In this document: positions 5,691-6,021 of the stretch, in pieces
Position numbering within the stretch: position 1 is the stretch's first letter
Layout: every line of letters begins with the position of its first letter
Assembly (NCBI GenBank): GCA_016735415.1
Contig: JAERRP010000190.1
Location: 1 to 6,021 of the forward strand
DNA length: 6,021 nt
Source: Desulfobacterales bacterium
Lineage (GTDB): Bacteria; Desulfobacterota; Desulfobacteria; Desulfobacterales; UBA5852
Reading direction: 5' to 3'
Translations under genes and position numbers: made by a program
The notes under the pieces: generated by a model
What the model saw: only the letters and a program-made list of their open reading frames with translations
What the model was told of the DNA's origin: nothing
Databases searched by the model: none

Positions 5691-5727
5691 AGGCCTTCGT
5701 TCCAGCCCCGGCCGCGGCAGGTTGGAC

Positions 5728-5756
5728 TTGACCCCATGGGCCACCTCGGCTAAATC
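5728..5756 (+). promoter_or_regulatory. Candidate promoter for the metallophosphoesterase gene
   Basis: TTGACC (5728-5733, 5 of 6), 17-nt spacer, TAAATC (5751-5756, 3 of 6). Transcription would begin near 5763 and give a leader of about 24 nt before ATG 5787. Position and spacing are good; the -10 is weak. Confidence 0.35.
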
Positions 5757-5786
5757 CATTGGAAATCGAAGGATGCCCTTACCGCC

Positions 5787-6021
5787 ATGTTTAAATTCAT
5801 CCACACCGCCGACATTCACCTGGACAGCCCTCTGCACCGGCTGGAATGCTACGAGGGGGCCCCTGTGGAGGAAATTCGCCAGGCTTCGCGACGCGCCTTC
5901 GAGAATCTGATCGATCTGGCCCTCGGTGAATCCGTGGATTTCGTTCTGATCGCCGGCGATCTGTTCGACGGTGACTGGAAGGACTACAACACCGGCCTCT
6001 ATTTCATCGCTCAGGTCCAAC
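5787..6021 (+). CDS. Calcineurin-like metallophosphoesterase, DNA-repair exonuclease (SbcD/YhaO type), 5' part only
   Basis: 78 codons are visible and the frame runs off the right edge. The N-terminus MFKFIHTADIHLDSPL (1-16) carries metallophosphoesterase motif I (D9-x-H11), and VLIAGDLFD (53-61) carries motif II with metal ligand D58. The HTADIHLDSPL form is typical of the YhaO/SbcD/Mre11 nuclease group, which binds two divalent metals and usually works with an SbcC/YhaN-like SMC-type ATPase encoded next door. The later GNHD and GHxH motifs would lie beyond the window, so integrity cannot be judged. ATG at 5787 is the only in-frame start after the TAA at 5751-5753. GAAGGA at 5768-5773 is a rather distant ribosome site (13 nt). 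The gene is divergent from the CODH/ACS-related string and probably unrelated to it. Confidence 0.87.
   Translation, partial: MFKFIHTADIHLDSPLHRLECYEGAPVEEIRQASRRAFENLIDLALGESVDFVLIAGDLFDGDWKDYNTGLYFIAQVQ

Larger units (their letters stand above)
5427..5786. other. Divergent intergenic region, 360 bp
   Basis: Separates the minus-strand CoA-transferase-GNAT gene from the plus-strand metallophosphoesterase. GC is close to that of the genes, unlike the 1203-1528 gap. It contains candidate promoters in both directions, a strong plus-strand hairpin (5662-5690), a hairpin with U6 (5530-5551), alternative small hairpins (5465-5511) and a possible 16-codon frame. No gene over 50 codons is supported in it. 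Confidence 0.6.

Noticed and set aside
5427..5786. Cobalamin riboswitch in the leader of the corrinoid-related genes
   Set aside because: I looked for a B12-box-like sequence in this leader and in the 1203-1528 gap and saw none.
5544..6020. 158-codon minus-strand frame at the right edge
   Set aside because: It overlaps the metallophosphoesterase start, whose DxH and GDLFD motifs are clear on the plus strand, and has no recognisable family.

Overview
The window looks like a chromosomal segment of a GC-rich, strictly anaerobic, probably sulfate-reducing member of the Desulfobacterota (Desulfobacteraceae/Desulfosarcinaceae-like). The basis is gene content and protein style: the start of a CO dehydrogenase/acetyl-CoA synthase (CODH/ACS) delta subunit, a RACo/AcsV-type reductive activator of corrinoid proteins, and a CoA-transferase fused to a GNAT domain. 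Taxonomy is inferred from recall of these families, not from a search.

Layout. Three genes lie on the minus strand and read right to left. A 625-residue acetyl-CoA hydrolase/CoA-transferase-GNAT fusion (5426 to 3549) is followed after 79 bp by a 646-residue [2Fe-2S]/ASKHA corrinoid activator (3469 to 1529). After an unusually AT-rich gap of about 326 bp comes cdhD/acsD, which starts at a TTG (1202) behind a near-perfect Shine-Dalgarno sequence and runs off the left edge in an Ala/Pro/Lys-rich tail. At the right edge, on the plus strand and divergent from the other three, is the 5' end of a calcineurin-like DNA-repair exonuclease (SbcD/YhaO type, from 5787). The divergent gap (5427-5786) holds a strong hairpin, a terminator-like hairpin with a U6 run, a pair of mutually exclusive small hairpins, and candidate promoters.

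How the genes fit together. CdhD is the corrinoid-protein partner that carries the methyl group to or from the CODH/ACS A-cluster. The AcsV-like protein re-reduces the corrinoid when it is accidentally oxidised to Co(II). The CoA-transferase-like protein could handle acetyl-CoA/acetate at the end of the pathway. Its usual catalytic Glu position appears to be Gln (Q245), so transferase activity is doubtful and the fused Pat-like acetyltransferase may be the working half. The exonuclease-like gene is unrelated in function.

No wholly new multi-gene system is evident. The most interesting points are the Glu-to-Gln change in the fusion protein, the low-GC island with an 11-bp inverted repeat inside the CODH/ACS gene string, the structured leader of the fusion gene, and the long low-complexity tail of CdhD. 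No tRNA, rRNA, CRISPR array or insertion sequence was seen.
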